Assembly (NCBI RefSeq): GCF_018332715.1
Contig: NZ_BOQP01000004.1
Location: 62,001 to 126,000, forward strand
DNA length: 64,000 nucleotides
Reading direction: 5' to 3'
From: Winogradskya consettensis
Lineage (GTDB): Bacteria > Actinomycetota > Actinomycetes > Mycobacteriales > Micromonosporaceae
How positions within the stretch are numbered: position 1 is the stretch's first letter; each line of letters begins with the position of its first letter. Under the pieces are notes generated by a model. That model was not told the origin of the DNA and made no database searches. It worked only from the letters and a program-made list of their open reading frames with translations. A program made the position numbers and the translations under genes. Below are positions 45,391 to 53,981 of this stretch, in pieces.

Positions 45391-45492
45391 TCAGACGGTC
45401 GCCGCGGCGAGGTGTTCGCTGATCAGGGTGACGCGGCCGTCCGGGTGATGGTCGAACCGGCGGATCCACGAGCCGTCAGCGGGAGCGGGCAT
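45391..45492 (-). pseudogene. Short coding remnant
   Basis: 33 codons from ATG 45492 to TGA 45391 (ADGSWIRRFDHHPDGRVTLISEHLAAATV) read like the end of a real protein, but an in-frame stop lies just upstream and no ribosome site is seen. Probably the last part of a decayed gene. Low confidence. Confidence 0.3.
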
Positions 45493-45510
45493 CGGGCGAT
45501 GCTGCCACGA

Positions 45511-46659
45511 TCAGTAGGAGAAGGGGTCGTAGCCGTCGTTGTTGCAGGTGCGGCGCTGGACGATGCAGTTCTTCGTGCGCTGGTTCATGGCGTCGACGTC
45601 CCACATCACGAACGCGTCGCCGTGCATCGAGGAGGCGCTCTTGCCGGTCGGGTCGGAGGAGAGGTAGTAGCCCGCCTTGGAGCCCTTGACGCCGTACTGG
45701 ATCTCGAAGGTGAGGCTGGGGATCTTCACCGGGTGGTCGGCGGGGCAGGCGTTGCCGGAGCCGTACGCCACATGGTCCTTGTGGTTGGGGCTGTCCAGGT
45801 GCTTGCCGTCCCAGCAGTCCGGGAACCGCAGCGTGAAGTGCAGGGTTGCGTCGCCGCCACAGATGGGCCAGTTGCCGTTGGTGCTGCGGGCGACGCCGTC
45901 GATGTCGCCCGGGCCGTAGAAGGCGCAGTAGAACTGGCCCTGCGCGCCACGCGGGGTAGGCTCCTTCTTCTTCGCGTCGCCGGAGATCATGCGCAGGCCG
46001 TTCGGCATCGGCATCTGACCGGCCGAGTTGTTCTGCAGGGAACGGTAGTAGACCCGGAAGCCCGTGGTCTCGACCGGCTTCCTGGTCGCGTTGTCGTAGA
46101 GCGTCGGCACCCAGTAGGCGGAACGGTCCTTGACCGGTTTGCACGTGGTCGCCGTGAACTTCGTCAGATCGGCGGTCCGGGTGTCCGCGTCGACGGCCTT
46201 GTTGCCGACGAAGGAATGCATGTGCGACGCGCCGGGCAGGCCGGGGAACACGATCGGGTCGTCCGCGAGCCGGTGGCTGTACTTGCAGTCGGCCCGGAAC
46301 TCGGGGAGGTTGCCGGCGTCGGCCGGGGGCGGGTCGGCCTTCGTGGCCTTGAACGCGGCGACCTGCTTGCGCCACGCGTCGCCGACCGGGATCCAGCCGT
46401 TGACCGCTTCCGCCTCCGGAGTCGCTGTCTGCTTCGGCTTCGCCGACGTGGAAGCGGCTGCGGACGGCGACGAGCTGGGCGACGTGGCGACTTCGGCCGA
46501 CGGCTCCGCGTACGCGGAAGCACCCACCGCCGCGTTCGACGGCGCAGAACCGGTTGCGGAACCCGTTGCCGAACCGGTTGCCGAGCCGGAGCAGGACGCC
46601 AGGGCCGCCGCGACGACGACAACGACAGCGATCCCCGCGCCGGTTATACCTCGAGACAC
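45511..46659 (-). CDS. DUF1996 lipoprotein
   Basis: A 382-aa lipoprotein: signal ending ALASC with lipobox Cys, then a Gly-Ser-Ala-Thr/Pro linker with GSATGSATGSA repeats (about residues 23-80). The DUF1996 domain runs from about 95 to the end (DDPIVFPGLPGASHMHSFVGNKAVDA, TLYDNATRKPVETTGFRVYYR, HLDSPNHKDHVAYG, CPADHPVKIPSLTFEIQYG, DAFVMWDVDAMN). DUF1996 proteins are secreted, with unknown activity, common in actinomycetes and fungi. GTG 46659 is preferred because GGGGAG sits 5 bases ahead; GTG 46665 would be too close. Confidence 0.92.
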   Translation of the reverse strand: MSRGITGAGIAVVVVVAAALASCSGSATGSATGSATGSAPSNAAVGASAYAEPSAEVATSPSSSPSAAASTSAKPKQTATPEAEAVNGWIPVGDAWRKQVAAFKATKADPPPADAGNLPEFRADCKYSHRLADDPIVFPGLPGASHMHSFVGNKAVDADTRTADLTKFTATTCKPVKDRSAYWVPTLYDNATRKPVETTGFRVYYRSLQNNSAGQMPMPNGLRMISGDAKKKEPTPRGAQGQFYCAFYGPGDIDGVARSTNGNWPICGGDATLHFTLRFPDCWDGKHLDSPNHKDHVAYGSGNACPADHPVKIPSLTFEIQYGVKGSKAGYYLSSDPTGKSASSMHGDAFVMWDVDAMNQRTKNCIVQRRTCNNDGYDPFSY

Positions 46660-46808
46660 AACCACTCCCCTGCGACAGCCTCAACAACGCCGCCGAAAGG
46701 GTAAGTACGCCACGGCGTGAACCGTGAGGCCGCGGAGCCGGGAAAGCCCGTCCGTCCCGGGGGAAAGACCCGTCAGGTCAGACCTTCGCCGATCCGCGCG
46801 GAAAAGCG

Positions 46809-47186
46809 TTATCCGGCACCGGGCCGGACACCCTCCTTGATCGCGTGCACCCGCAACAGTCCGTTGATCCCGCGCAGGAACGTCTCGCCGGCCTCGATCG
46901 GGTCCCCGAGGCAGCCGGCCGCCATCACACCGTCACGCAGCATCACGAAATGCCGGCCCGCACCCTCGGGCGCGGTCTCGTGGGTCTGCGCGATCAGGTC
47001 GGTGACCGCTTTCAGGAACCACGCTCGATGGGCCAGAACCGCTTCGTGCACCGGGTGGCCGGCGTCCGGATATTCGGCGGCGGCATTGAGGAAGGCGCAG
47101 CCGCGGAAGCCGGGCGTACGGATGCTCGCGGCGATCTGCTCCCCGATCTCCCACAGGCGCTGAGCCCGGGCGAACCCGCCCGTCAC
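46809..47186 (-). pseudogene. TetR regulator remnant without DNA-binding domain
   Basis: 125 codons that match only the ligand-binding half of a TetR/AcrR protein (FRGCAFLNAAAEYPDAGHPVHEAVLAHRAWF, GINGLLRVHAI). The helix-turn-helix expected before this is absent. Only 33 bp separate its first possible start (GTG 47186) from the next gene's stop. A 32-bp duplicated segment (47166-47227) sits at the break, suggesting the N-terminal part was lost by rearrangement. It might still be translated as a dimerising inhibitor, but this is unlikely. Confidence 0.7.
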
Positions 47187-47227
47187 CTCAGCTGAGACCG
47201 GGCGAACCCGCCGCGACCGTCAGCTGA
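47166..47227. repeat. Two imperfect copies of a 32-bp unit
   Basis: CCGGGCGAACCCGCC occurs at 47166-47180 and 47198-47212, and TCAGCTGA at 47188-47195 and 47220-47227, both 32 bp apart. It covers the end of the XRE gene and the start of the TetR remnant. Confidence 0.75.
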
Positions 47228-48035
47228 CCTCGGGCGAGGCCAGCAGGGCGAGTGCCTCGGCGGTGCGGGAGCCGGGCTCGGCCTGGTAGACCACGAGGGT
47301 CTGGCCCTCCGCGCCGGTGACCTGGAACTTGTCGTAGTGCAGGTCGAGATCGCCGACCAGCGGGTGGTGCAGGTGGTGGATGCCGGTGCCCGGCTGGGGG
47401 CGTACGTCGTGGCGGTCCCAGAAGCGGCGGAACAGCTCACTGTCCGAAGAGAATTCGGCGACGAGCTCGAGCAGCCGCGGATCGCCCAGGTCCCCGCCGG
47501 CGGCGGTTCGCAGGGCGGCCACCACCGTGCGGGCCAGCTCCTGCGCCTCGAGCCCCACCACGGCCGGGTCGTGCAGGACGGCGCGCAGCAGGTTGGTGCC
47601 GGGCCGGTAGAGCGGGGACACCGCGAACGCCAGCCGGTTGGCCGCGAGGACGTCGTAATACCGGCCCTGGATGAAGGCGGGGGTAGCGGGCCAGGACTCG
47701 ATCAGCCGCACGACGCTGTCGCGGACCCGCTCGGCGCTCCGGGGCACCTGCCGCTGGCGGGGTGCCGGGCCGGCGAGCTCGTGCAGGTGGACGGTGGCCT
47801 CGCGGGCGAGCCCGAGCGCGCCGGCGATCGCGTCGAGGACCCGTGCGGACGGGTTGCGGTCGCGGCCCTGTTCGAGGCGGGTGTAGTACTCGGTGCTGAT
47901 CCCGGCGAGGACGGCCAGCTCGTCACGGCGCAGGCCCGGCACCCGGCGGTGGCCGTTGACCGCGATGCCGACGTCCTCGGGCCGCACCTGCTCGCGCCGG
48001 GCCCGCAGGTATTCACCGACCGGATTGTCCGTCAT
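47220..48035 (-). CDS. XRE-family regulator with MmyB-like ligand domain
   Basis: A 271-aa regulator of the same architecture as the one at 19462: helix-turn-helix (VPGLRRDELAVLAGISTEYYTRLEQGRDRNPS), then an MmyB sensor (RVRDSVVRLIESWPATPAFIQGRYYDVLAANRLA, FWDRHDVRPQPGTGIHHLHHPLVGDLDLHYD, QTLVVYQAEPGS). ATG 48035. Divergent from the flavin-dependent dehydrogenase, which is the likely target. Its last codons lie in the 32-bp repeat. Confidence 0.93.
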   Translation of the reverse strand: MTDNPVGEYLRARREQVRPEDVGIAVNGHRRVPGLRRDELAVLAGISTEYYTRLEQGRDRNPSARVLDAIAGALGLAREATVHLHELAGPAPRQRQVPRSAERVRDSVVRLIESWPATPAFIQGRYYDVLAANRLAFAVSPLYRPGTNLLRAVLHDPAVVGLEAQELARTVVAALRTAAGGDLGDPRLLELVAEFSSDSELFRRFWDRHDVRPQPGTGIHHLHHPLVGDLDLHYDKFQVTGAEGQTLVVYQAEPGSRTAEALALLASPEVS

Positions 48036-48129
48036 GTCACGACGATACGACGGCCCGCGAGGGTGGCCCTCGTGGCACCCCTCCCGCGCCGGTCTGGTTG
48101 CCGCGTTCCGGTCCTGCGAGGCTGCCGCG

Positions 48130-49278
48130 ATGGAAATCACCGACCGGCTCGACCCCTTTGTCGCCGATCTGCCCGCCGAGGAGGCCGAGCTCGTTGCCGC
48201 CGCGTCCGCGCTGGTGCCGATCCTGAGCGCGAACGCCGACACTGCGGACCGCACGGGGACGCTGCCCGGCGAGGACCTCACCGCGATGCACAAAGCGGGC
48301 CTGTTGCGCCTGGCCACGCCACGGATCTACGGCGGCGCGCAGGCCGGGGCGTCCGCGGTCACCGCCATCGCGGCCGAGCTCGCCCGCGGGTGCTCGTCGG
48401 CCGGCTGGGTGCTGACGGTGTTCTACAGCGGCGGCCTCGCCGTCTGGATGTTCCCCGACGAGGTACGCCGCCGAGTCTGGGCCGGCGATCCGGACGCGAC
48501 GGTGTGCGGTGCGTCCGGTGGCGCCGTGCCGGCCCGGCCCGTCGACGGCGGGTACGTGCTCAGCGGCCGCTGGGGCTGGGCATCCGGCGCGCACCACGCG
48601 AGCTGGGCGATCCTCGACGTCACCGCCGGCGACGACCGCGGGTTCGCCCTCGTCCCGGTCGCCGAGCTGTCCATCGAGAACACCTGGCACATGACCGGGA
48701 TGCGCGGCACGGGCAGCGACACGCTGGTCGCCGACGACGTCTTCGTGCCGCAGGACCAGGTCCTGCTGATGTCCCGGCACGCCGGCTTCGCCACCGACCT
48801 GCCAAGACCTCAAGGCCTGATGGGTACGCTCTCCGCGCCCGTCCTCGGCATGGGCATGGCGCTCTACGACCACATCGTGGCGACCCTGACCGCCGGGCGC
48901 CCCCTCAAATCCGGGCCCTACGCGCGGGCGGTCGACGCTCCCGGCGTACGGTCCAATGTCGCCGACGCCGCCATGCTGATCGACAGCGCCATCCTGCAGT
49001 CCGCGCGCTCCGCCCGCCTGGTCGACCGGGCAGCCCGCGCCGGTGAGAAACTGTCCCCGCTCGTCGACGCCCGCATCCGGATGGACAACGGTTTCGCCGC
49101 GCGCCAGATCCGCCGAGCGGCCGACAAACTGCTCGACGTCGGCGGCGCGAGCCGGTTCGCCGAGTCCGACCCCGCCCAGCGCATCTGGCGTGACCTCGGG
49201 ACCGCCATGCGCCACCCCGCGTACATCACGGAGATCGACGGTGAGAAGTACGCCGACCTCCTGCTCACCGTCGGCTGA
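48130..49278 (+). CDS. Acyl-CoA dehydrogenase-fold flavoprotein (HsaA/DszC-like monooxygenase type)
   Basis: A 382-aa flavoprotein of the acyl-CoA dehydrogenase superfamily. The N-terminal helical part (EAELVAAASALVPILSANAD) precedes GYVLSGRWGWASGAHHASWAIL, WHMTGMRGTGSDTLVADDVFVP and a C-terminal helical domain ending DLGTAMRHPAYITEIDGEKYADLLLTVG. The absence of a catalytic Glu in the usual place and the GSDTLVADDVFVP loop fit the flavin-monooxygenase branch (HsaA, HpaB, DszC), which needs a separate reductase. ATG 48130. Divergent from an XRE regulator. Substrate unknown. Confidence 0.9.
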   Translation: MEITDRLDPFVADLPAEEAELVAAASALVPILSANADTADRTGTLPGEDLTAMHKAGLLRLATPRIYGGAQAGASAVTAIAAELARGCSSAGWVLTVFYSGGLAVWMFPDEVRRRVWAGDPDATVCGASGGAVPARPVDGGYVLSGRWGWASGAHHASWAILDVTAGDDRGFALVPVAELSIENTWHMTGMRGTGSDTLVADDVFVPQDQVLLMSRHAGFATDLPRPQGLMGTLSAPVLGMGMALYDHIVATLTAGRPLKSGPYARAVDAPGVRSNVADAAMLIDSAILQSARSARLVDRAARAGEKLSPLVDARIRMDNGFAARQIRRAADKLLDVGGASRFAESDPAQRIWRDLGTAMRHPAYITEIDGEKYADLLLTVG

Positions 49279-49302
49279 AGCAGCAGCACGGGTCGCGTGC
49301 GG

Positions 49303-50517
49303 TCAAGGCGTTTGCACCGAGGTCGTGAAGCCCCGGGACGACGGGACCAGGGCGGCCGCCGCGGGTGCGGCGAAACAGACCACGGCGCAGACGGCGAGCA
49401 CCGTACTCATGCCAAAGGTGTTGATGGCCGGTGCGATGAGGGCGAGACCGGCGGGTGCGAGGCCGTAGGACAGCAGGAAGTCCAATGAGGACACACGCGC
49501 GAGCCGATCCGGATCCACCTCACGCTGGGTGGCGGTGAACCACGGCACGTTGAACAGCTCGATGCCGAAGCCCGCCACCACGTAGGTGACCACGATGAAA
49601 GCCGGATGCACGGGCAGCAGCAGCCCCAACGGCACGAGACCATAGAGCGAGAGCCCGGCCAGCGCGGACCACCCCTGCATCCGCGGCCGCCAACGCCCGA
49701 TCAGAAGAGCACCCCCGAGAGCCCCCAGGGTGTACGCCGTCAGCGCCGCAGCAAGCACAGCCTCGCTGTGGTACCGATCCCGGCTGATCAGCGGCAGCGC
49801 CACCCCCGTAGCCGAGTACCCGGTGGCGATCACCGCCGTCAGCGCCCCCAGCCCCGCAAGAAACCAGGGATGCCGGCGCGCTTCCCGTACGCCGTCCACG
49901 AACTCACTCAGCACCGCGGGCCGCCCACCGGCCCCCACCCGCACCCCGGCACCACCCTTCGGAGCCAACGCCGCCACCAGCCACAGGCCCCCGGTCCCGA
50001 GCAGCAGCCAGGGAATACTGACAACCACCGCGAGCAGCGCGGTCAGCCCCGGAGCGAGCAACGTGGTCACGCGCACGGCAAGCGTGATCGCCGCATTGGC
50101 CTGCTGCCGCCGCGGCCCCGCGACAACCTCGGCAGCCAACGCCTGAAAAGCCGGCCGGCACGCCCCCTGCCCGACTCCCGTCACCGCCACCGCAACCGCC
50201 GCCACCACCAGCGAATGCCGCAACCCGAGCGCAGCCACCGGAGCCGCCCCGGCCGCCATCAACCCCGACCACAACACCACCCGGCGCCGGGAATACCGAT
50301 CAGCCAGCACCCCACCCACCGGAACGGCAGCAACGAACCCCACAATGCGCACAGCGAGCAGCAACCCGAGCTGAGCAGCCGTCAACGCATGATCGAGCAC
50401 CGCCAGCCCGAGCAGGAACGGCATCGCCCACGTCGCCAGCCCCGACGCCGCGGTCCCGGCCCAGAGCCGCACGAACGCCCCGTTCCGAAGCAGCGGCACA
50501 TCAACAACGGCACTCAC
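49303..50517 (-). CDS. MFS transporter
   Basis: A 404-aa major-facilitator protein with about 12 membrane helices. It has the MFS motif A (GGVLADRYSRRRVVLWSGL) and DHA-type helices (FLLGLAVLDHALTAAQLGLLLAVRIVGFVAAVPVGG), typical of drug or metabolite export. GTG 50517 overlaps the stop of the CGNR gene (GTGA), so the two are coupled. The frame is open further upstream but has no start with a ribosome site. Substrate not determinable. Confidence 0.93.
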   Translation of the reverse strand: MSAVVDVPLLRNGAFVRLWAGTAASGLATWAMPFLLGLAVLDHALTAAQLGLLLAVRIVGFVAAVPVGGVLADRYSRRRVVLWSGLMAAGAAPVAALGLRHSLVVAAVAVAVTGVGQGACRPAFQALAAEVVAGPRRQQANAAITLAVRVTTLLAPGLTALLAVVVSIPWLLLGTGGLWLVAALAPKGGAGVRVGAGGRPAVLSEFVDGVREARRHPWFLAGLGALTAVIATGYSATGVALPLISRDRYHSEAVLAAALTAYTLGALGGALLIGRWRPRMQGWSALAGLSLYGLVPLGLLLPVHPAFIVVTYVVAGFGIELFNVPWFTATQREVDPDRLARVSSLDFLLSYGLAPAGLALIAPAINTFGMSTVLAVCAVVCFAAPAAAALVPSSRGFTTSVQTP

Positions 50518-51134
50518 GAAGCCGCACCCGTCTCCGCCCGGCGGCGTTCCCGATGGGCGCTCGCTTTGACCCGGTCCTGGCAGCGGGTCGAGCAGAACTG
50601 CTGGCTCCTGTTCCGGGTGCCGTCCAGAAAAACCCGCTCGCACCGAGCCGCCTGACAACCCTTGACCCGGACAAAGTCCCCGCTCCCGAGCAGCATCCCG
50701 GCCGCCACGGCCAGGTTGGCCGACCAGCGCATGCCCTCCCCACCCGCAGCCGACCGAAAATGCAGGTGCCAGTGACCAGCCGCCCCGTTCCGGACCATCC
50801 GGGGCCGCGCATCGACCCGGCCCATCAACACATTCAACCGCTCCGCGGCAGCCGCCCCACCGCCCACCGGATCTGCCGCAGCCGCCGCGTTGTCGGCGGC
50901 AACGTCGCGCAGGATCTGCCACAGCTCGCGCCCGGTGTCATCAAGGGTCCGCGCGTCGGCATCGGTCAGCACCGGCAGCCGCGGCACAGCAACAGCCGCC
51001 GCCTCCCCCGGCGAGGACAGGTGCGGCTTACCGTGCGCGAACGCCGGCCCGACCGCATTGGCCAGCGCAAACGCGTCGTGCACATACGACAACCAATGCT
51101 GGTCGAGTTCCACGCGGCCAGCGTGCCACACCAC
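50514..51134 (-). CDS. CGNR zinc-finger/ABATE-domain regulator
   Basis: A 206-aa protein with an N-terminal ABATE (stress-binding) region (LSYVHDAFALANAVGPAFAHG) and a C-terminal CGNR-like zinc finger (VRVKGCQAARCERVFLDGTRNRSQQFCSTRCQDRVKASAHR, four cysteines). This is a putative transcription factor. Its stop overlaps the MFS start. The start is GTG 51134, or GTG 51113; a TATAGA just upstream suggests a leaderless transcript. The likely target is the coupled exporter. Confidence 0.88.
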   Translation of the reverse strand: MVWHAGRVELDQHWLSYVHDAFALANAVGPAFAHGKPHLSSPGEAAAVAVPRLPVLTDADARTLDDTGRELWQILRDVAADNAAAAADPVGGGAAAAERLNVLMGRVDARPRMVRNGAAGHWHLHFRSAAGGEGMRWSANLAVAAGMLLGSGDFVRVKGCQAARCERVFLDGTRNRSQQFCSTRCQDRVKASAHRERRRAETGAAS

Positions 51135-51171
51135 ACCGTTACTGTCTATAAGGATTTAGCCAGTGACGTTT

Positions 51172-51200
51172 GGTTGTGCACAATTAAATTGTGCACAACC
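51172..51200. repeat. Intergenic palindrome, second copy of the TTGTGCACAA element
   Basis: GGTTGTGCACAATT (51172-51185), one base, then AATTGTGCACAACC (51187-51200): a perfect palindrome related to 30457-30502. It ends 6 bp after (on the minus strand) the hydrolase stop at 51207. Confidence 0.88.
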
Positions 51201-51206
51201 TGCTTC

Positions 51207-52178
51207 CTACTTCGGGTCGGCGAGCAGGCGGTCGAGCCAGGAGATGCGGGCCTCGCGGGCGGCCACGCTGATCCTCGCGTCGGGGGCGGTCCAGTCGAAG
51301 ACGTGGTAGCCGCCGGCCCAGATGTGCAGTTCGGCCTCGCCGCCGGCCTGCCAGATCCGGTTGGCGTAGGCCATGCCCTCGTCGCGCAGGGACTCCGCGG
51401 AGCCGGCGTCGATGAATGCCGGGGGCAGACCGGAGAGGTCCGTGGCGCGGGCGGGTGCGGCGTAGGGCGACACGTCCGGGCCGCCGCGGGCGTCGCCGAG
51501 CAGGGCGGTCCAGCCGAAGCCGTTCCAGACGGTGTCCCAGATGTCGAGGCCGGCCATCTGCTGGACCGAGGCGCTGTTGTTGCGGTCGTCGAGCATCGGG
51601 CACATCAGCCACTGGCCGAGCAGGGCCGGGCCGCCCTGGTCGCGGACGCGCAGCGCGAGGGCGGCGGTCAGGCCTCCCCCGGCGCTCGTGCCCGCGGCGA
51701 TGATCCGGTGCGGGTCGATGCCCAGCTCACCGGCCTGGTCGGCGGTCCAGAGCAGGCCGGCGTAGACGTCGTCGATCGGGGCGGGGTGCGGGTGCTCGGG
51801 GGCGAGGCGGTAGCCCACCGAGAGCAGCGTGGCGCCGAACCGGCCGGCCGTGTCGAGCAGGTCGCCCAGGCCGATCCGGTGGTCGCCGGTGAACATGCCA
51901 CCGCCGTGGGTGTGGTAGATCGCCGGGCGCGGGCCGGGTACGCCGACCGGCGTACAGATCAGCATCGCAATGCCGGGGTTTCCGGGCAGGCCGGGCACTG
52001 TGCGCTCGGTGACGGTGAACCGCCCGTTCCGCGTCAGTTCCTCGGCGGACATCACTTCGGTGAGGTCCTCGGCACGGACCTGGGCGAGCCGTTCGAGGCT
52101 GATCGGCTCCATGCCGGCCTCGGCCATGGCGTTATAGGCGACCTGAAGCTGGGCATCGAAGGGGACGGGCGTAGTCAT
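51207..52178 (-). CDS. HSL-family alpha/beta hydrolase (esterase)
   Basis: A 323-aa hormone-sensitive-lipase-type esterase: oxyanion HTHGGGMFTGDH, nucleophile AAGTSAGGGLTAALAL, acid in AFIDAGSAESLRDEG, histidine in AGGYHVFDWTAP. ATG 52178. Acts on short acyl esters in known relatives. Divergent from the F420-type oxidoreductase, 67 bp apart. A palindromic terminator-like element follows its stop. Confidence 0.93.
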   Translation of the reverse strand: MTTPVPFDAQLQVAYNAMAEAGMEPISLERLAQVRAEDLTEVMSAEELTRNGRFTVTERTVPGLPGNPGIAMLICTPVGVPGPRPAIYHTHGGGMFTGDHRIGLGDLLDTAGRFGATLLSVGYRLAPEHPHPAPIDDVYAGLLWTADQAGELGIDPHRIIAAGTSAGGGLTAALALRVRDQGGPALLGQWLMCPMLDDRNNSASVQQMAGLDIWDTVWNGFGWTALLGDARGGPDVSPYAAPARATDLSGLPPAFIDAGSAESLRDEGMAYANRIWQAGGEAELHIWAGGYHVFDWTAPDARISVAAREARISWLDRLLADPK

Positions 52179-52245
52179 CCCACCATGATCCACCGCTGCG
52201 GAATACGGTGGAGGCAAGGCACCCTTCAACAGAGACGAGAACGTC

Positions 52246-53103
52246 GTGGAACTGGGCCTGCACATCGCCGACTTCACCTGGACCGGTGGCCCTCGGGCCC
52301 TGGGACCGGCGCTGGCCAAGCACGCGCGGGACGGCGAGGCCGCCGGCGTCACCCGGATCACCGTCATGGACCACTTCTGGCAGATCAACGGCGTCGGGCC
52401 CGCCGAGACCGAGATGCTCGAGGCGTACACGCTGCTCGGTTATCTTGCCGCGCACACCAGCACCGTGCGGCTGCACACCCTGGTCACCGGCGTGATCTAC
52501 CGCGAGCCGGCGCTGCTCGCGAAGGCGATCAGCACGCTCGACGTGCTGTCGGGCGGCCGGGCCGGGCTCGGCATCGGCGCCGCCTGGAACGAGGACGAGT
52601 CGCTCGGCCTCGGTTTCCGTTTCCCGCCGACCAAGGAACGCATGGACCGTCTCGAGGAAGCGATCCGCATCTGCCTGCAGATGTGGTCACCCTCCGAGGA
52701 GGCGTTCCAGGGCGAGCACTACCAGCTCGGCCGGACGCTCAACTCCCCGCAGCCGCTGCAGGGCGAGCGGCCCTACCTGATGATCGGTGGCGGCGGCGAA
52801 CAGCGGACCCTCAAACTCGTCGCACAGTACGCCGACGCGTGCAACATTTTCGCCGGCCCCGACGCCGCCCGCAAACTCGACGTTCTCCGCGCCCACTGCG
52901 ACAAACTCGGCCGCGACTACGACACGATCGAGAAGACAGCGATCACCCGCATCGACCCGTCCTCGAAACCCGACGATGTCGTGCGCACCGGCACCGAGCT
53001 GGCGGAGCTCGGCTACACCGCCCTGTACGTCTACGCCACCGGCATCACCGAACCCACCGCGATCATCGACCTGATGGGCGCGGCCGCACAGCAGCTGCGC
53101 TGA
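52246..53103 (+). CDS. LLM-class F420-dependent oxidoreductase
   Basis: A 285-aa luciferase-like-monooxygenase-fold protein of the F420-dependent subgroup: ELGLHIADFTWTGGPRALG, TVMDHFWQ, VTGVIYREPALLAKAISTLDVLSGGRAGLGIGAAWNEDE, RPYLMIGGGGEQRTLKLVAQYADACNIF, TALYVYATGI. ATP-independent hydride transfer using F420 is typical. The substrate is unknown. GTG 52246. Also suggests that the organism makes F420, consistent with an actinomycete. Confidence 0.93.
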   Translation: MELGLHIADFTWTGGPRALGPALAKHARDGEAAGVTRITVMDHFWQINGVGPAETEMLEAYTLLGYLAAHTSTVRLHTLVTGVIYREPALLAKAISTLDVLSGGRAGLGIGAAWNEDESLGLGFRFPPTKERMDRLEEAIRICLQMWSPSEEAFQGEHYQLGRTLNSPQPLQGERPYLMIGGGGEQRTLKLVAQYADACNIFAGPDAARKLDVLRAHCDKLGRDYDTIEKTAITRIDPSSKPDDVVRTGTELAELGYTALYVYATGITEPTAIIDLMGAAAQQLR

Positions 53104-53150
53104 AATTTCCATGATGGACGGTCGGGCCGGCCCGTGATCTACTGACGCCC

Positions 53151-53981
53151 ATGGCGCTTCCCGCATGGGCCGGCGACGGCATCGATGTCACCCGGCCCAG
53201 CGTCGCCCGCGTCTACGACTACTACCTCGGCGGCGTGCACCATTTCGACGCCGACCGGGCGATGGCCGAGAAGGCGATCGCCGACTGGCCCGACCTGCCC
53301 CTGATCATGCGTTCCAACCGGGCGTTCCTGCGCCGTGCCGTGACGTACCTGGCGCGCGCGGGGATCCGGCAGTTCCTGGACATCGGCTCCGGCATCCCCA
53401 CAGCCGGCAACGTCCACGAGATCGCCCAGAACCTCGCCCCCGAATCCCGGATCGTCTACGTCGACACGGACCCGGTCGCGGTCACCCACAGCCGCGCCCT
53501 GCTGGCAGGCAACCCGACCACCGCCGTCCTCGCCGCCGACTTCACTCGGCCCGGCGAGCTGCTGACCTCCGTCCGCGACCTCGGCCTGCTCGACCCGCAG
53601 AGGCCGACCGCGGTGCTGCTGAACGCCCTGCTGCACTTCATCCCGGACTCCGCGCAGCCCGGCGAGGCAATCGCCACGCTACGGGACGCACTCGCCCCCG
53701 GCAGCTACCTCGTGATCAGCCACGCCACCCACGAACTGCACCCCGCCGACCTGACCGACCGGCACCGCGACCTCTACAGGACCAGCACCGCCAGCCGGAT
53801 GACCATGCGCGGCCGCACCCAGGTCGAAGCATTCTTCGACGGCTTCGACCTGGTCGAGCCCAGCGTCGACCGGGTCGAGACCGGCATCGTGCTCAGCGAA
53901 CGCTGGCACCCGGACGAAACAACCTCACCGGCGCAGGCCGATAGATTCCCGATCTGGGTGGGCGTCGGATTCAGGCCGTAA
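53151..53981 (+). CDS. DUF574 (PF04672) SAM-dependent methyltransferase
   Basis: A 276-aa intact member of the actinomycete-specific DUF574 methyltransferase family: RPSVARVYDYYLGGVHHFDADR, RQFLDIGSGIPTAGNVHE (SAM loop), RIVYVDTDPVAVTHSRALL, TAVLLNALLHFIPDS, PGSYLVISHATHEL. ATG 53151. Target of methylation unknown. It serves as the reference that reveals the deletion in the homologue at 23498. The 3' end overlaps the AKR remnant by 11 bp. Confidence 0.92.
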   Translation: MALPAWAGDGIDVTRPSVARVYDYYLGGVHHFDADRAMAEKAIADWPDLPLIMRSNRAFLRRAVTYLARAGIRQFLDIGSGIPTAGNVHEIAQNLAPESRIVYVDTDPVAVTHSRALLAGNPTTAVLAADFTRPGELLTSVRDLGLLDPQRPTAVLLNALLHFIPDSAQPGEAIATLRDALAPGSYLVISHATHELHPADLTDRHRDLYRTSTASRMTMRGRTQVEAFFDGFDLVEPSVDRVETGIVLSERWHPDETTSPAQADRFPIWVGVGFRP

